64,000 nucleotides of DNA from Methylosinus sp. Sm6 (lineage in GTDB: Bacteria; Pseudomonadota; Alphaproteobacteria; Rhizobiales; Beijerinckiaceae). Below the pieces are notes generated by a model. It made no database searches. It saw nothing but the letters and a program-made list of their open reading frames with translations, and was not told where the DNA came from. This document shows positions 16,759 to 24,710 of this stretch, piece after piece; within the stretch, counting starts at the first letter, position 1, and each line of letters opens with the position of its first letter. A program made the translations under genes and the position numbers. The stretch is from contig NZ_JAINDZ010000014.1 in the NCBI RefSeq assembly GCF_019802345.1, forward strand, positions 1 through 64,000. Reading direction: 5' to 3'.

Positions 16759-16977
16759 TCATTTGAATCGATAAGTGATGCGCCCTTTGGTCAGATCATA
16801 GGGCGTCATCGCGACCAGCACCTTGTCGCCGGTGAGCACGCGGATGCGGTTTTTCCGCATCTTGCCGGCGGTATGGGCGATGATCTCATGATCATTCTCG
16901 AGCTTCACCCGAAACGTCGCGCTCGGCAGCAGCTCGACGACGATACCGGGAAACTCCAGCAGTTCTTCCTTGGCCAT
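16759..16977 (-). CDS. infA: Translation initiation factor IF-1
   Basis: The 72-residue product, [20 protein letters not shown] to GRITYRFK, is full-length IF-1: an OB fold with [14 protein letters not shown] and [18 protein letters not shown]. It binds the 30S A site during initiation. ATG 16977 is fixed by family length and has an AAGGAA ribosome site. It is probably co-transcribed with maf. Confidence 0.98.
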   Translation of the reverse strand: MAKEELLEFPGIVVELLPSATFRVKLENDHEIIAHTAGKMRKNRIRVLTGDKVLVAMTPYDLTKGRITYRFK

Positions 16978-17029
16978 GTGGTTCCTTCTTACGGGGCTCG
17001 CGCGCGTCGCGCGGCCCCCAAAGCGAAAG

Positions 17030-17046
17030 GCCCGCTGATCGCGGGC
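17030..17046 (-). promoter_or_regulatory. Terminator-like hairpin in the infA leader
   Basis: Read on the minus strand, GCCCGC-GATCA-GCGGGC is followed by CTTTCGCTTT, resembling an intrinsic terminator about 50 bp upstream of infA. No minus-strand gene is found upstream within the window that would need it, so it may attenuate infA transcription or terminate an unannotated small RNA. Confidence 0.35.
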
Positions 17047-17146
17047 GCAGCTCGGATATGGGATCGGAATCGGGACACGCAAATCCGCGCCGGACCCTAA
17101 CCGAGAAAGGATGAATTGTGAACCGCGCGCGGCAGAGCAATCGGGG

Positions 17147-17319
17147 CAATCGGGTGAAGGACGAGCCCCCGTCACCCTCGTCCCGAGGGAGCCCCCGCAG
17201 CGGGCGTCGCGAAGGACGGCAACGGCAGAACCCTTTGATTTCGCCCTGCGGCCGTCCTTCGAGACGCCGCCTCCGGCGGCTCAGGACGAGGGTTGGGGAT
17301 TTTATCCTTCATCCGATTG
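17147..17319. repeat. MITE-like palindromic element, full copy 2
   Basis: The element is 173 bp, bounded by CAATCGGGTGAAGGA (17147-17161) and TCCTTCATCCGATTG (17305-17319), which are inverted with one mismatch. The inner arms are GGCGTCGCGAAGGACGG and CCGTCCTTCGAGACGCC, one mismatch apart. It shares its layout with 8576-8751. It fills most of the gap between infA and the acyltransferase. Confidence 0.82.
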
Positions 17320-17382
17320 TCCTGGCCGGCGGCGACGAAACGCCGCCGCGAGAGTAGGAACGCCGCGCCGACGCGCGGGGAA

Positions 17383-19452
17383 ATGACGAGAACAGCGAGG
17401 CCCTTTCGCGTGGAGAGAGAAGCTTATCCCTATATCGCCGGGCTGCGCGCGGCGTCGATCGCCGCCGTGGTCGCCTTCCACATCGCGCCGCGATCGACGC
17501 CCGGCGGCTATGCGGGAGTGGATGCATTTTTTGTCATATCCGGCTTCATCGTCTCCGGATCTCTTCACAAATACAGCTTCGCGAGCTTCGGCGAATTTCT
17601 GCGCTTTTTCTACGCGCGCCGCTTTCGGCGCATCGTTCCCGCTCTCGCCGTCATGCTGCCGACGACCTTCCTGCTCGCGGCCGTGTTCGTCCCGAACATG
17701 ATGTTCGGGAGTCAGATGCGCGCGGTCGCGACGGCGGCCTGCTTCGGCTACTCCAATATCATCCTCGGCCGGGGGACCGATTATTTCGGGACCGACGCCG
17801 CGCTCGACGCCTTCACGCATACCTGGTCGCTCGGCGTCGAGGAGCAGTTCTATGTTATTTTCCCTGCTCTCTTTTTCCTCATGCGACGGCGGGCCGACGC
17901 GATGGGCCTGCTGGCCGTCCTCGTCCTCCTCTCCTTCGCCTCCGGCTTCGACTGGCGCAAAGGCGCCTTCGACGCCGGCTTCTATTCCAGCCTCTCGCGC
18001 TTCTGGGAGATCGGCGCCGGCGTTCTCGCCTATCGGATCCTGGCGGCGAAAGGGCTGTTCGCGCCCGGCGCCGACGCCGGCGCCGAGAAGACGCCGCTCG
18101 CCGCGGCGGGAGCCGCGCTTCTGGCCTTCAGCTTCTTCTTCTCCGATCCGCAGACGTTTCCGACGCCGGGCGCGCTCGCGCCGGTCCTCGGAACGCTCTG
18201 CCTCATCGGCGCCCTGCACGCCCGCAGGCCGACCAGCCTCGTCGGCAAGGCTTTGAGCTGCGGCGCCGCCCTGCGGCTCGGCGCGCTCTCTTATTCGCTC
18301 TATCTCTGGCACTGGCCGGTCATCGTCTTGGTCAAATGGACGATCGGGGTCGACACGCCGGCGTCGAAGCTCGCCGCCCTCGCCGTCGCGACCGCCGCCG
18401 CGCTCGCCTCCTATGAGCTCATCGAGCGGCCCTGTCGCTACGGGCCGCTGCTACGTACCCACGCTCGCGCCATCTCGCTCTCGGCCGCGGCGCTCATTGC
18501 GGCATGGGGCGGAATCACGCTGATGCGGGCGATGACGCCATGGCTGTCGGCGAGCGTCGTGGCGCAGAATTCACACGACTGGTTTCCGCATCTCGATGCG
18601 GCCGTCATTGACGGCGCATGCTCCGTCGCGACCGAAAAATTCGTCGACGGGGAGGAGGTCGAGCTGCGCATGACCCGCGTCGGATGCGGCCCGCCGGATG
18701 ATAGAACGCTCTACATCGTCGGCGACAGCCACGCCTGGGCCTATCTCGATCTCGCCGAGCTCTACGCATTACGCAGCGGAACGCGCGTCGTGCTGCGCTA
18801 TGCGTCGGGCTGCGTCCTGCTCCATACGCTTCCGATCTCGTCGGACTGCGCCCGGCTCGCGTCGCGACGGACGGAGCGGCTCGCCGCCGAGGCGAAGGCG
18901 GGCGACGCCATTTTCCTGCCCGGACTGCGCACCCTGCGATGGCGGCGGAACGGAGCGGATGGGCTGGAGCCGCAGACGCCGGATCTCGCGAGCCGAATGC
19001 AGGAGGCGAACGCGCTTCCCGATGCGCGCGCCACGCTGCAGGCTCTCGACAGGCCGGACATTCACCTGTTGATCGAAGCGCCGAAGCCCGTCCACAAGAC
19101 CACCTTTTTCCGCTGCGCGGACTGGTTCGACCGCACTCATCCGGCCTGCGCCGAGGGCGATCGCGTCCCGCGCGCCGAGGAAGAGGCGCATCGCCGACCC
19201 GCGATGGAGCTGCTCGCGACCTTGAAGGCGGAATTTCCGCGTGTCGAAATCTTCGATCCGCTGCCGTTTCTCTGCGAGGCCGACGCATGCGCGCTGCATC
19301 GCGACGGCAGGCCGCTGTTCTGGGACGGCGATCACATCTCCCGCTTCGCCAGTCGCGTCATGTTGCGGCCGATCGCCGAAGAGCTCGCGCGCTTCGGCTT
19401 TCCCTGGCCGCATGCGGCGTCGATCGGGAGCGCCGGGCCGGCGACGCCGTGA
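17383..19452 (+). CDS. OafA/OatA-type acyltransferase with C-terminal SGNH domain
   Basis: The 689-residue protein has an N-terminal acyltransferase-3 membrane domain (about residues 12-370, roughly ten helices; YIAGLRAASIAAVVAFHI with the conserved histidine, GVDAFFVISGFI, RRIVPAL, TWSLGVEEQFYVIFP) and a periplasmic SGNH hydrolase domain (YIVGDSHAWAY near residue 448; WDGDHISRFASR near the end supplies the Asp-x-x-His). Such proteins O-acetylate lipopolysaccharide, exopolysaccharide or peptidoglycan. ATG 17383 has GGGGAA close by. The gene stands alone after a repeat element; the substrate is unknown, though sugar-nucleotide genes lie about 10 kb away. Confidence 0.93.
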   Translation: MTRTARPFRVEREAYPYIAGLRAASIAAVVAFHIAPRSTPGGYAGVDAFFVISGFIVSGSLHKYSFASFGEFLRFFYARRFRRIVPALAVMLPTTFLLAAVFVPNMMFGSQMRAVATAACFGYSNIILGRGTDYFGTDAALDAFTHTWSLGVEEQFYVIFPALFFLMRRRADAMGLLAVLVLLSFASGFDWRKGAFDAGFYSSLSRFWEIGAGVLAYRILAAKGLFAPGADAGAEKTPLAAAGAALLAFSFFFSDPQTFPTPGALAPVLGTLCLIGALHARRPTSLVGKALSCGAALRLGALSYSLYLWHWPVIVLVKWTIGVDTPASKLAALAVATAAALASYELIERPCRYGPLLRTHARAISLSAAALIAAWGGITLMRAMTPWLSASVVAQNSHDWFPHLDAAVIDGACSVATEKFVDGEEVELRMTRVGCGPPDDRTLYIVGDSHAWAYLDLAELYALRSGTRVVLRYASGCVLLHTLPISSDCARLASRRTERLAAEAKAGDAIFLPGLRTLRWRRNGADGLEPQTPDLASRMQEANALPDARATLQALDRPDIHLLIEAPKPVHKTTFFRCADWFDRTHPACAEGDRVPRAEEEAHRRPAMELLATLKAEFPRVEIFDPLPFLCEADACALHRDGRPLFWDGDHISRFASRVMLRPIAEELARFGFPWPHAASIGSAGPATP

Positions 19453-19466
19453 ATGAAAGCTTGCGA

Positions 19467-20252
19467 TCAGCCGAGCAGCCACGTCGACTTCATCAGCATA
19501 TAGGCGGCGACTGCGAAGACGACGACGGCGAAGGCGATTGTGAGCTGTCCCGTCTTCTTGGACATGCGTCGCGCCGTCGCGACGCCGAACAAGGTGCCGA
19601 CGCCGCCGCTGCCGATGAGCACGGCGGCCAGAAGCCAGTCGACGAGATCCGACGTCGCGTAATTGAGCGCCGTCGTCAGCCCGAAGATGGTGACGGCGAC
19701 GAGCGATGTGCCGACGGCGTTGATCATCGGCATTCCGGTGGAGCCGACGAGGCCCGGCACGACGAGCACGCCGCCGCCGATGCCGAAGAAGCCCGAAAAG
19801 AGTCCGGTCACGAAGCCAGTGGCGCCGACCTTCGGCGCCCGCTCGAACGTGCATTCGACCGCGGCGTTTCCCGACCTTCCGCGGCCGCGCAGCATCAGCA
19901 CGCCCGTCAGGATCATCACGAAGGCGAAGAGGAACAGCAGCTTTGGGCCATCGAAGCTCTTGCCGAGCGTCGAGCCGACGACGGCGCCCAAGGTTCCCGC
20001 CGCCGCATACATGCCGCCGCAACGCCATTTCACCGAACCGGCGCGCGCGTGATTGAACAGGCTGAAGGCGGCGTTGATCGCGACCGCGAAGGCGCTCGTC
20101 CCGATCGCGATATGCGGATCCGTCACGCCGACCACATAGACGAGCAGCGGCACGGCGAGAACCGAGCCGCCGCCGCCGATGAGGCCCAGCGTGAACCCGA
20201 TGCCGCCGCCGCAGGCGGCCGCGATCACATATTGGACGAGCTCCAGGGTCAC
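19467..20252 (-). CDS. TauE/SafE-family sulfite exporter-like permease
   Basis: The 261-residue membrane protein has about eight helices and the two half-repeats of the family, GIGFTLGLIGGGGSVLAVPLL and GLFSGFFGIGGGVLVVPGL. TauE/SafE members export sulfite, sulfoacetate or related anions. It is last in a minus-strand run with the SQR-like fusion, DUF2892, two YeeE halves and the persulfide-dioxygenase-like gene, so export of sulfite produced by persulfide oxidation is a good inference. It starts 10 bp after the SQR-like stop. Confidence 0.93.
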   Translation of the reverse strand: MTLELVQYVIAAACGGGIGFTLGLIGGGGSVLAVPLLVYVVGVTDPHIAIGTSAFAVAINAAFSLFNHARAGSVKWRCGGMYAAAGTLGAVVGSTLGKSFDGPKLLFLFAFVMILTGVLMLRGRGRSGNAAVECTFERAPKVGATGFVTGLFSGFFGIGGGVLVVPGLVGSTGMPMINAVGTSLVAVTIFGLTTALNYATSDLVDWLLAAVLIGSGGVGTLFGVATARRMSKKTGQLTIAFAVVVFAVAAYMLMKSTWLLG

Positions 20253-20262
20253 GCGTCCCTCG

Positions 20263-21939
20263 TCATTCGGCAGGTTGCGCGGATGTCTCGAGCATGTGCG
20301 GCTTGCACAGCCATTCCTGGCCCTCGAGCATCATGTTCCAATAGATCGGCGGCAGCAGGCGCTCCTTCAGGAACCACGCCGCGCGCGACGGCTTGGTCCC
20401 GTCGATCATCCATTTCGGAAAGCTCGGCAGCAGCTTGCCGCCATAGCCGAACTCGGCCAGCACGATCTTGCCGCGCTCGACGGTGAGCGGGCAGGAGCCA
20501 TAGCCGTCATAGCCGACATGCGGCGCCTTCCCGTCGAGAACCGACAGGACATTGATGGCGACGACCGGCGCCTGCTTGCGCGCGGCGGCGGCGGTCTTGG
20601 CGTTGGTGGTCGCAATGCCGTCGCCGAGCGCGAACACATTGGCGTAGCGCGCATGACGCAGGCTCTGCGGATCGACGGCGATGAATCCCGTCTCGCCGGC
20701 GAGCGGACTTTTTGCGATGAACTCCGGCGCCTTCTGCGGCGGCACGGCGTGCAGCATGGCGAACTCGCGCTGAACGCGGATCACGTTCGCGTCGGCGTCC
20801 TTCTCCTCGAAGGTCGCGACCTTCGCGGCGCCGTCGACGGCGACGAGCTTCGATTCGAAGTCGAGACGAATGCCGTAGCGCTCGACATATTTCATCAAGG
20901 CCGGAACATAGGCGGGCACGCCGAACAGCACCGCGCCGGCATTGTGGAACTCCACCTCGATATCGTTCAGCACGCCGGCGCGTCGCCATGTGTCGCAGGA
21001 GAGATACATCGCCTTCTGCGGCGCGCCCGCGCATTTGATCGGCATGGGCGGCTGCGTGAACAGCGCGCGGCCCTTCGACAGCGAGGTCGCCAGCCGATGC
21101 GTGTAGGGCGCGAGATCGGCGCGATAATTGGAGGTGACGCCATTCTTGCCGAGCGTCTCGACGAGGCCGGGAATCGCGTCCCAATCGAGCTTGATGCCGG
21201 GCGAGGCGACGAGCGCGCGATAGCGCAGGCGCGAGCCGTCGGCGAGAACGACCTCATTCGCCTCCGGCGCGAATTCGGCGACCGCCTGCTTGACCCATTT
21301 GGCCTTGTCCGGCATCACCGAGGCCGTCGGCCGCCGCGTCGTCTCGGGCGTGAACACGCCGGCGCCGACGAGCGTGAAGCCCGGCTGATAATAATGCACG
21401 TCGGCCGGCTCGACGATGGCGACCGACAGCGAGGGCCGCCGCTTCAAGAGGCTCGCGGCCGCCGCTATGCCGCCGCTGCCGCCGCCGACGATCACCACAT
21501 CATAATCGCCGGGCCCATGAGCGCCGCGCGCGAGAATGCGCTGCTTCACCGGCTCGATGTCGACGCCCGCGCCTTCCGCAGCGGCGAGAATCGCGGAAGC
21601 GCCGAGCGTCTTCGCCTGCGCGAGCGCCCACAGCGCGCTCGCGCGGCGCCCCGTCTTGCAATAGCCGAGGACCTTTCCGTCCGCGCTCGCCAGCGCCGCA
21701 GCGAATGCGTCGACGGCGTCGTCGCGAAGATCGGCCATCGTCACCGGAACATGCGCCGCCGTCAGTCCATGCGCGGCCGCCCAGCCGGAGACGTCGGCGA
21801 AGCTCGGCTGGCCGGGCTCCTCATTGTCGGGACGACAATCGACAATGCGGCGAAAGCCGTCACGCGCGGCGCGAGCGACATCGTCCTGCGAGAGCTGCGG
21901 CGAAACGGAAAAATCGGGAGTGAGAGCGACAAAGCCCAT
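20263..21939 (-). CDS. DUF442 phosphatase-like/sulfide:quinone oxidoreductase-like fusion
   Basis: The 558-residue protein has two parts. Residues about 1-112 are a DUF442 (TIGR01244-type) domain with a C-x5-R P-loop, GYCKTGRRAS. Residues about 143-558 are an FAD-linked oxidoreductase of the SQR type with VVIVGGGSGGIAAAA, then cysteines in PIKCAGAP, YLSCDTW and YGSCPLT that could provide the sulfide-oxidising pair. SQR oxidises sulfide to persulfide/polysulfide and reduces quinone at the membrane. Fusion of the two domains is known in proteobacterial bigR-type loci. Its place between DUF2892 and TauE genes supports sulfide detoxification. The catalytic cysteines are assigned by eye. Confidence 0.92.
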   Translation of the reverse strand: MGFVALTPDFSVSPQLSQDDVARAARDGFRRIVDCRPDNEEPGQPSFADVSGWAAAHGLTAAHVPVTMADLRDDAVDAFAAALASADGKVLGYCKTGRRASALWALAQAKTLGASAILAAAEGAGVDIEPVKQRILARGAHGPGDYDVVIVGGGSGGIAAAASLLKRRPSLSVAIVEPADVHYYQPGFTLVGAGVFTPETTRRPTASVMPDKAKWVKQAVAEFAPEANEVVLADGSRLRYRALVASPGIKLDWDAIPGLVETLGKNGVTSNYRADLAPYTHRLATSLSKGRALFTQPPMPIKCAGAPQKAMYLSCDTWRRAGVLNDIEVEFHNAGAVLFGVPAYVPALMKYVERYGIRLDFESKLVAVDGAAKVATFEEKDADANVIRVQREFAMLHAVPPQKAPEFIAKSPLAGETGFIAVDPQSLRHARYANVFALGDGIATTNAKTAAAARKQAPVVAINVLSVLDGKAPHVGYDGYGSCPLTVERGKIVLAEFGYGGKLLPSFPKWMIDGTKPSRAAWFLKERLLPPIYWNMMLEGQEWLCKPHMLETSAQPAE

Positions 21940-21973
21940 GATGCGGTCTCTCGTTCGAGGTGGAAGCGATGCG

Positions 21974-22177
21974 TCAGCGACGCGCGCAGGTGGAGACGCC
22001 CAGCAGGCTGTAGGCGGGGCAGGTGGAGAAGAGGCTGGTGAGCAGCAGGGCGAGCGCCACGGCGCCGAGCACGATGGCGATGGTTCCGCTCAGATGGCCG
22101 AGCGCATAGGCGACGGCGATCGCAACGACGACGGCGAGGCGAAGAAGGCGATCGATCATTCCGACATTCTTGGACAT
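21974..22177 (-). CDS. DUF2892 small membrane protein
   Basis: The 67-residue product starts MSKNVGMIDRLLRLAVVVAI, has two membrane helices and ends CPAYSLLGVSTCARR. The N-terminal N-V-G-x-x-D-R motif and C-x-Y-x-x-x-G-x-x-T-C end are hallmarks of DUF2892, a family common in sulfur-oxidation and rhodanese loci, whose function is not established. The two cysteines facing one side could handle sulfane sulfur; that is speculation. Confidence 0.9.
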   Translation of the reverse strand: MSKNVGMIDRLLRLAVVVAIAVAYALGHLSGTIAIVLGAVALALLLTSLFSTCPAYSLLGVSTCARR

Positions 22178-22204
22178 GACGATACTCTTTCGGTTGGACG
22201 AGAT

Positions 22205-22621
22205 TCAGCGGCCGAGAAGGCGTTGCAGGAACATTCCGAGCGCCATCGCGAGGACGAAGGGGATGGCGCTCAAGGGAGCGAGCGCGAGATCGACGAGCGC
22301 GGGTCCCGGGCAAAGGCCGGCGATCCCCCAGCCCACTCCGAACAGCGCCGCGCCGATGACGAGGCGCGCGTCGATCGGATCGGTCGGCGGCAGATCGAAG
22401 GCCGTTTCGACCAGCGGCTTGTCCATGCGGCGGCGAATGCGCCAGGCGATCGCCATGGGGACGAGCGCGCCGATCATCACGAAAGCGAGCGTCGGATCGA
22501 AGGCGCCGAAGAGATCGAGAAAGCCGCGCACGCGCGCCGGATCGGCCATGCCCGACAAAGCGAGTCCGGCGCCGAACAAAAGCCCGCAGAGGAGACCGAG
22601 AACAGCCGAGCGCGTCACCAT
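22205..22621 (-). CDS. YeeE/YedE-type sulfur transporter half, C-terminal type (DUF6691)
   Basis: The 138-residue protein has about four helices and the motif GWGIAGLCPGPALVDLAL, with the cysteine of the G-x-C-P-G-P signature seen in the second half of YeeE/YedE thiosulfate or sulfur-compound transporters. It overlaps the other YeeE-like gene by 7 bp. Paired short genes of this type are frequent in bigR-blh operons and are thought to move sulfur compounds across the inner membrane. Confidence 0.9.
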   Translation of the reverse strand: MVTRSAVLGLLCGLLFGAGLALSGMADPARVRGFLDLFGAFDPTLAFVMIGALVPMAIAWRIRRRMDKPLVETAFDLPPTDPIDARLVIGAALFGVGWGIAGLCPGPALVDLALAPLSAIPFVLAMALGMFLQRLLGR

Positions 22622-23046
22622 GCGAGCCCCGCCGCATTCATCGCCGCCACGGTCGCGACGCCCGCGGACATGAAGACGGCGGTGGCGACGACCGATCGCT
22701 TCGACAGGCGCGACAGTCCGCAGACGCCATGGCCACTGGTGCAGCCCGAGCCGAGCCGGCTGCCATAGCCGACCAGCACGCCGCCGATCAGCAGCAGAGC
22801 GAGCGGAGGAAAGCGCGTCTCGACCGGCCCGAGGGCGAGCTGCATGAGCAGCGCGCCGAGCGGCAGTCCGAGCACGAAGCCCGTGGCGAGGCCGTCCGGA
22901 CCACAGCCCTGCGTCAGGCGAAGGGCGCGGGCGAGCAAGCCGCTGACGCCGGCGATGCGGCCGGCGCCGAGGAGGACGGCCGACGCCGCGGCGCCGATCA
23001 TCAGCCCGCCCGCGAGCCCGTGTACGATGGACTGCGCGAGCGACAT
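22615..23046 (-). CDS. YeeE/YedE-type sulfur transporter half, N-terminal type
   Basis: The 143-residue protein has about four helices, with VGYGSRLGSGCTSGHGVCGLSRLS carrying the conserved G-x-GC-T-SGHG-V-CG signature of YeeE/YedE. With the adjacent gene it would form one full-length transporter. Its start touches the stop of the MBL gene (1-bp overlap), indicating coupling within the operon. Confidence 0.92.
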   Translation of the reverse strand: MSLAQSIVHGLAGGLMIGAAASAVLLGAGRIAGVSGLLARALRLTQGCGPDGLATGFVLGLPLGALLMQLALGPVETRFPPLALLLIGGVLVGYGSRLGSGCTSGHGVCGLSRLSKRSVVATAVFMSAGVATVAAMNAAGLAW

Positions 23047-23966
23047 CAGAACACGTCCAGCGGCAGCTTCAGATAGCGCGTTCCATTGTCCTCGGCCGGC
23101 GGCAGTCGCCCGCCGCGAACATTCACCTGCACCGAGGGCAGGATCAGATGCGGCAGGTCGAGCGTCTTGTCGCGCGCGGTGCGCATGGAGACGAAGGCCT
23201 CCTCCTCGACCCCGTCATGGACGTGGACATTCTTGGTCCGCTCGTCGCCGACCGTCGTCTCCCAGAGGAAATGATCGCGGCCGGGCGCCTTATAATCGTG
23301 GCAGAGGAACAGCCGGGTCTCGGCGGGCAGCGACAGCAGCCGGCGGATCGAGCGATAGAGCGCGCGGGCGTCGCCGCCGGGGAAGTCGGCGCGGGCCGTG
23401 CCATAGTCCGGCATGAACAGCGTGTCGCCGATGAAGGCGGCGTCGCCGATCACAAAGGCCACGTCCGCCGGCGTGTGTCCGGGCACATGCAGCGTGATCG
23501 CCGGGATCTCGCCGACCGCGAAAGTGTCGCCGTCGCCGAACAATCGGTCGAACTGCGAGCCGTCGCGGGCGAATTCGGCGCCGAAGTTGAACAGCTTGCC
23601 GAACACGGTTTGGACCGTGGCGATCTCGCGGCCAATGGCGAGCTTGCCGTCGAGCTTGCGCTGGAGATAGGGCGCGGCGGAGAGGTGATCGGCGTGGGCG
23701 TGGGTCTCGAGCAGCCAGTCGATTTTCAAGCTTTCACGATTTACGTAATCAATGATCTCGTTTGCGCCTCTGGTCGAGGTGCGACCGGAGGCGTAGTCGA
23801 AGTTCAAAACGCTGTCGACTATGGCGCCGCGACGGGTCGCGGGGTCGAAGACCACATGGGTGGCTGTGAAGGTCGGCTCGTCGAAAAAAGTGACGACCTG
23901 AATCAGAGGTCGCGTTTTGGCGGCGAGGACCTGCTCGGTGGCGCGCTGGAGCGCTGCATCGGTCAT
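23046..23966 (-). CDS. blh: MBL-fold persulfide-dioxygenase-like hydrolase (Blh/ETHE1 type)
   Basis: The 306-residue protein has the metallo-beta-lactamase metal motif THAHADHLSAAPYL (about residues 88-101), PGHTPADVAFVIGDAAFIGDTLF and CHDYKAPGRDH, as in ETHE1-like persulfide dioxygenases and the Blh enzyme of the Xylella/Agrobacterium bigR operon. Blh oxidises glutathione persulfide to sulfite. It is the first gene of the six-gene minus-strand operon, about 20 bp downstream of a perfect palindrome that is a probable BigR-like operator. Confidence 0.93.
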   Translation of the reverse strand: MTDAALQRATEQVLAAKTRPLIQVVTFFDEPTFTATHVVFDPATRRGAIVDSVLNFDYASGRTSTRGANEIIDYVNRESLKIDWLLETHAHADHLSAAPYLQRKLDGKLAIGREIATVQTVFGKLFNFGAEFARDGSQFDRLFGDGDTFAVGEIPAITLHVPGHTPADVAFVIGDAAFIGDTLFMPDYGTARADFPGGDARALYRSIRRLLSLPAETRLFLCHDYKAPGRDHFLWETTVGDERTKNVHVHDGVEEEAFVSMRTARDKTLDLPHLILPSVQVNVRGGRLPPAEDNGTRYLKLPLDVF

Positions 23967-23987
23967 TTGCGAACCCCCTTCATATTA

Positions 23988-24012
23988 ATGATTACATAAA
24001 CTATGTAATCAT
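23988..24012. promoter_or_regulatory. Perfect palindrome, probable operator of the BigR-like repressor
   Basis: ATGATTACAT (23988-23997) and ATGTAATCAT (24003-24012) are exact inverted repeats around AAACT, in a strikingly AT-rich patch of a GC-rich genome. It lies between the divergent blh (start 23966) and peroxiredoxin-regulator (start 24057) genes, placed to control both. BigR of Xylella and Agrobacterium binds a similar AT-rich palindrome between blh and its own gene. Confidence 0.85.
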
Positions 24013-24056
24013 ATAAGGTCATTGTGTCAAGCCGCGAAAGGAGGCAGAGAGAACCC

Positions 24057-24710
24057 ATGGAAAACGAACCGATTCCGGCTCCGGCGGGGGGCTGCAGGGG
24101 TTTGCGCATCGGCGATACCGCGCCCGTCTTCCGCGCGCGCTCCACCAAGGGCGAGGTGCGGCTCGACCAGTTCCGCGGACGCTGGCTGATCTTCTTCTCG
24201 CACCCGGCGGATTTCACACCGGTCTGCACCAGCGAGTTCGTCGCCCTCGCCCGCGCCGCGTCGCGCTTCGAGGCGATCGGCTGCGCCCTGCTCGGCCTCT
24301 CGGTCGACAGCCTCTATTCGCATCTCGCCTGGGTGCGGGCGATTCGCGACATTTTCGGCGTGACCGTGCCCTTCCCCATCGTCGAGGACCCGTCGATGGC
24401 GATCGGCCGCGCCTATGGGATGCTCGACGAGGCCGCGCAGGATTCCTCGGCGATGCGCGCCACCTACTACATCGATCCGCTCGGCGTCGTGCGGGCGCTG
24501 ACCTGGTATCCGCTCACCGTCGGACGCTCGGTCGAGGAAATGCTGCGTCTGGCGACAGCCCTGCAGAGGACCGCCTCGGGCGAGGTGATGACGCCGGAGG
24601 GCTGGACGCCCGGCGGCGATCTGCTGCTGCCGCCGGCGACCGGCGCCGCCGAAGCGCTCGCGCCCGGCGCGGCCGACGATTGGTTCTATCGGACCTGCAA
24701 GGACAAATGA
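24057..24710 (+). CDS. Prx6-type (1-Cys-like) peroxiredoxin
   Basis: The 217-residue protein has the peroxidatic motif HPADFTPVCTSEF (Cys57), the YYIDPLGVVRAL strand, and a Prx6-type C-terminal region TPEGWTPGGDLLLPP. It would reduce hydroperoxides or, in this setting, sulfane sulfur species. A second cysteine sits near the end (YRTCKDK) and another at residue 13. ATG 24057 is used; AGGAGG lies 12-13 nt upstream, and the in-frame GTG at 24024 has no ribosome site. The stop overlaps the ArsR-type regulator start (ATGA), so regulator and peroxiredoxin are co-translated. Confidence 0.92.
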   Translation: MENEPIPAPAGGCRGLRIGDTAPVFRARSTKGEVRLDQFRGRWLIFFSHPADFTPVCTSEFVALARAASRFEAIGCALLGLSVDSLYSHLAWVRAIRDIFGVTVPFPIVEDPSMAIGRAYGMLDEAAQDSSAMRATYYIDPLGVVRALTWYPLTVGRSVEEMLRLATALQRTASGEVMTPEGWTPGGDLLLPPATGAAEALAPGAADDWFYRTCKDK

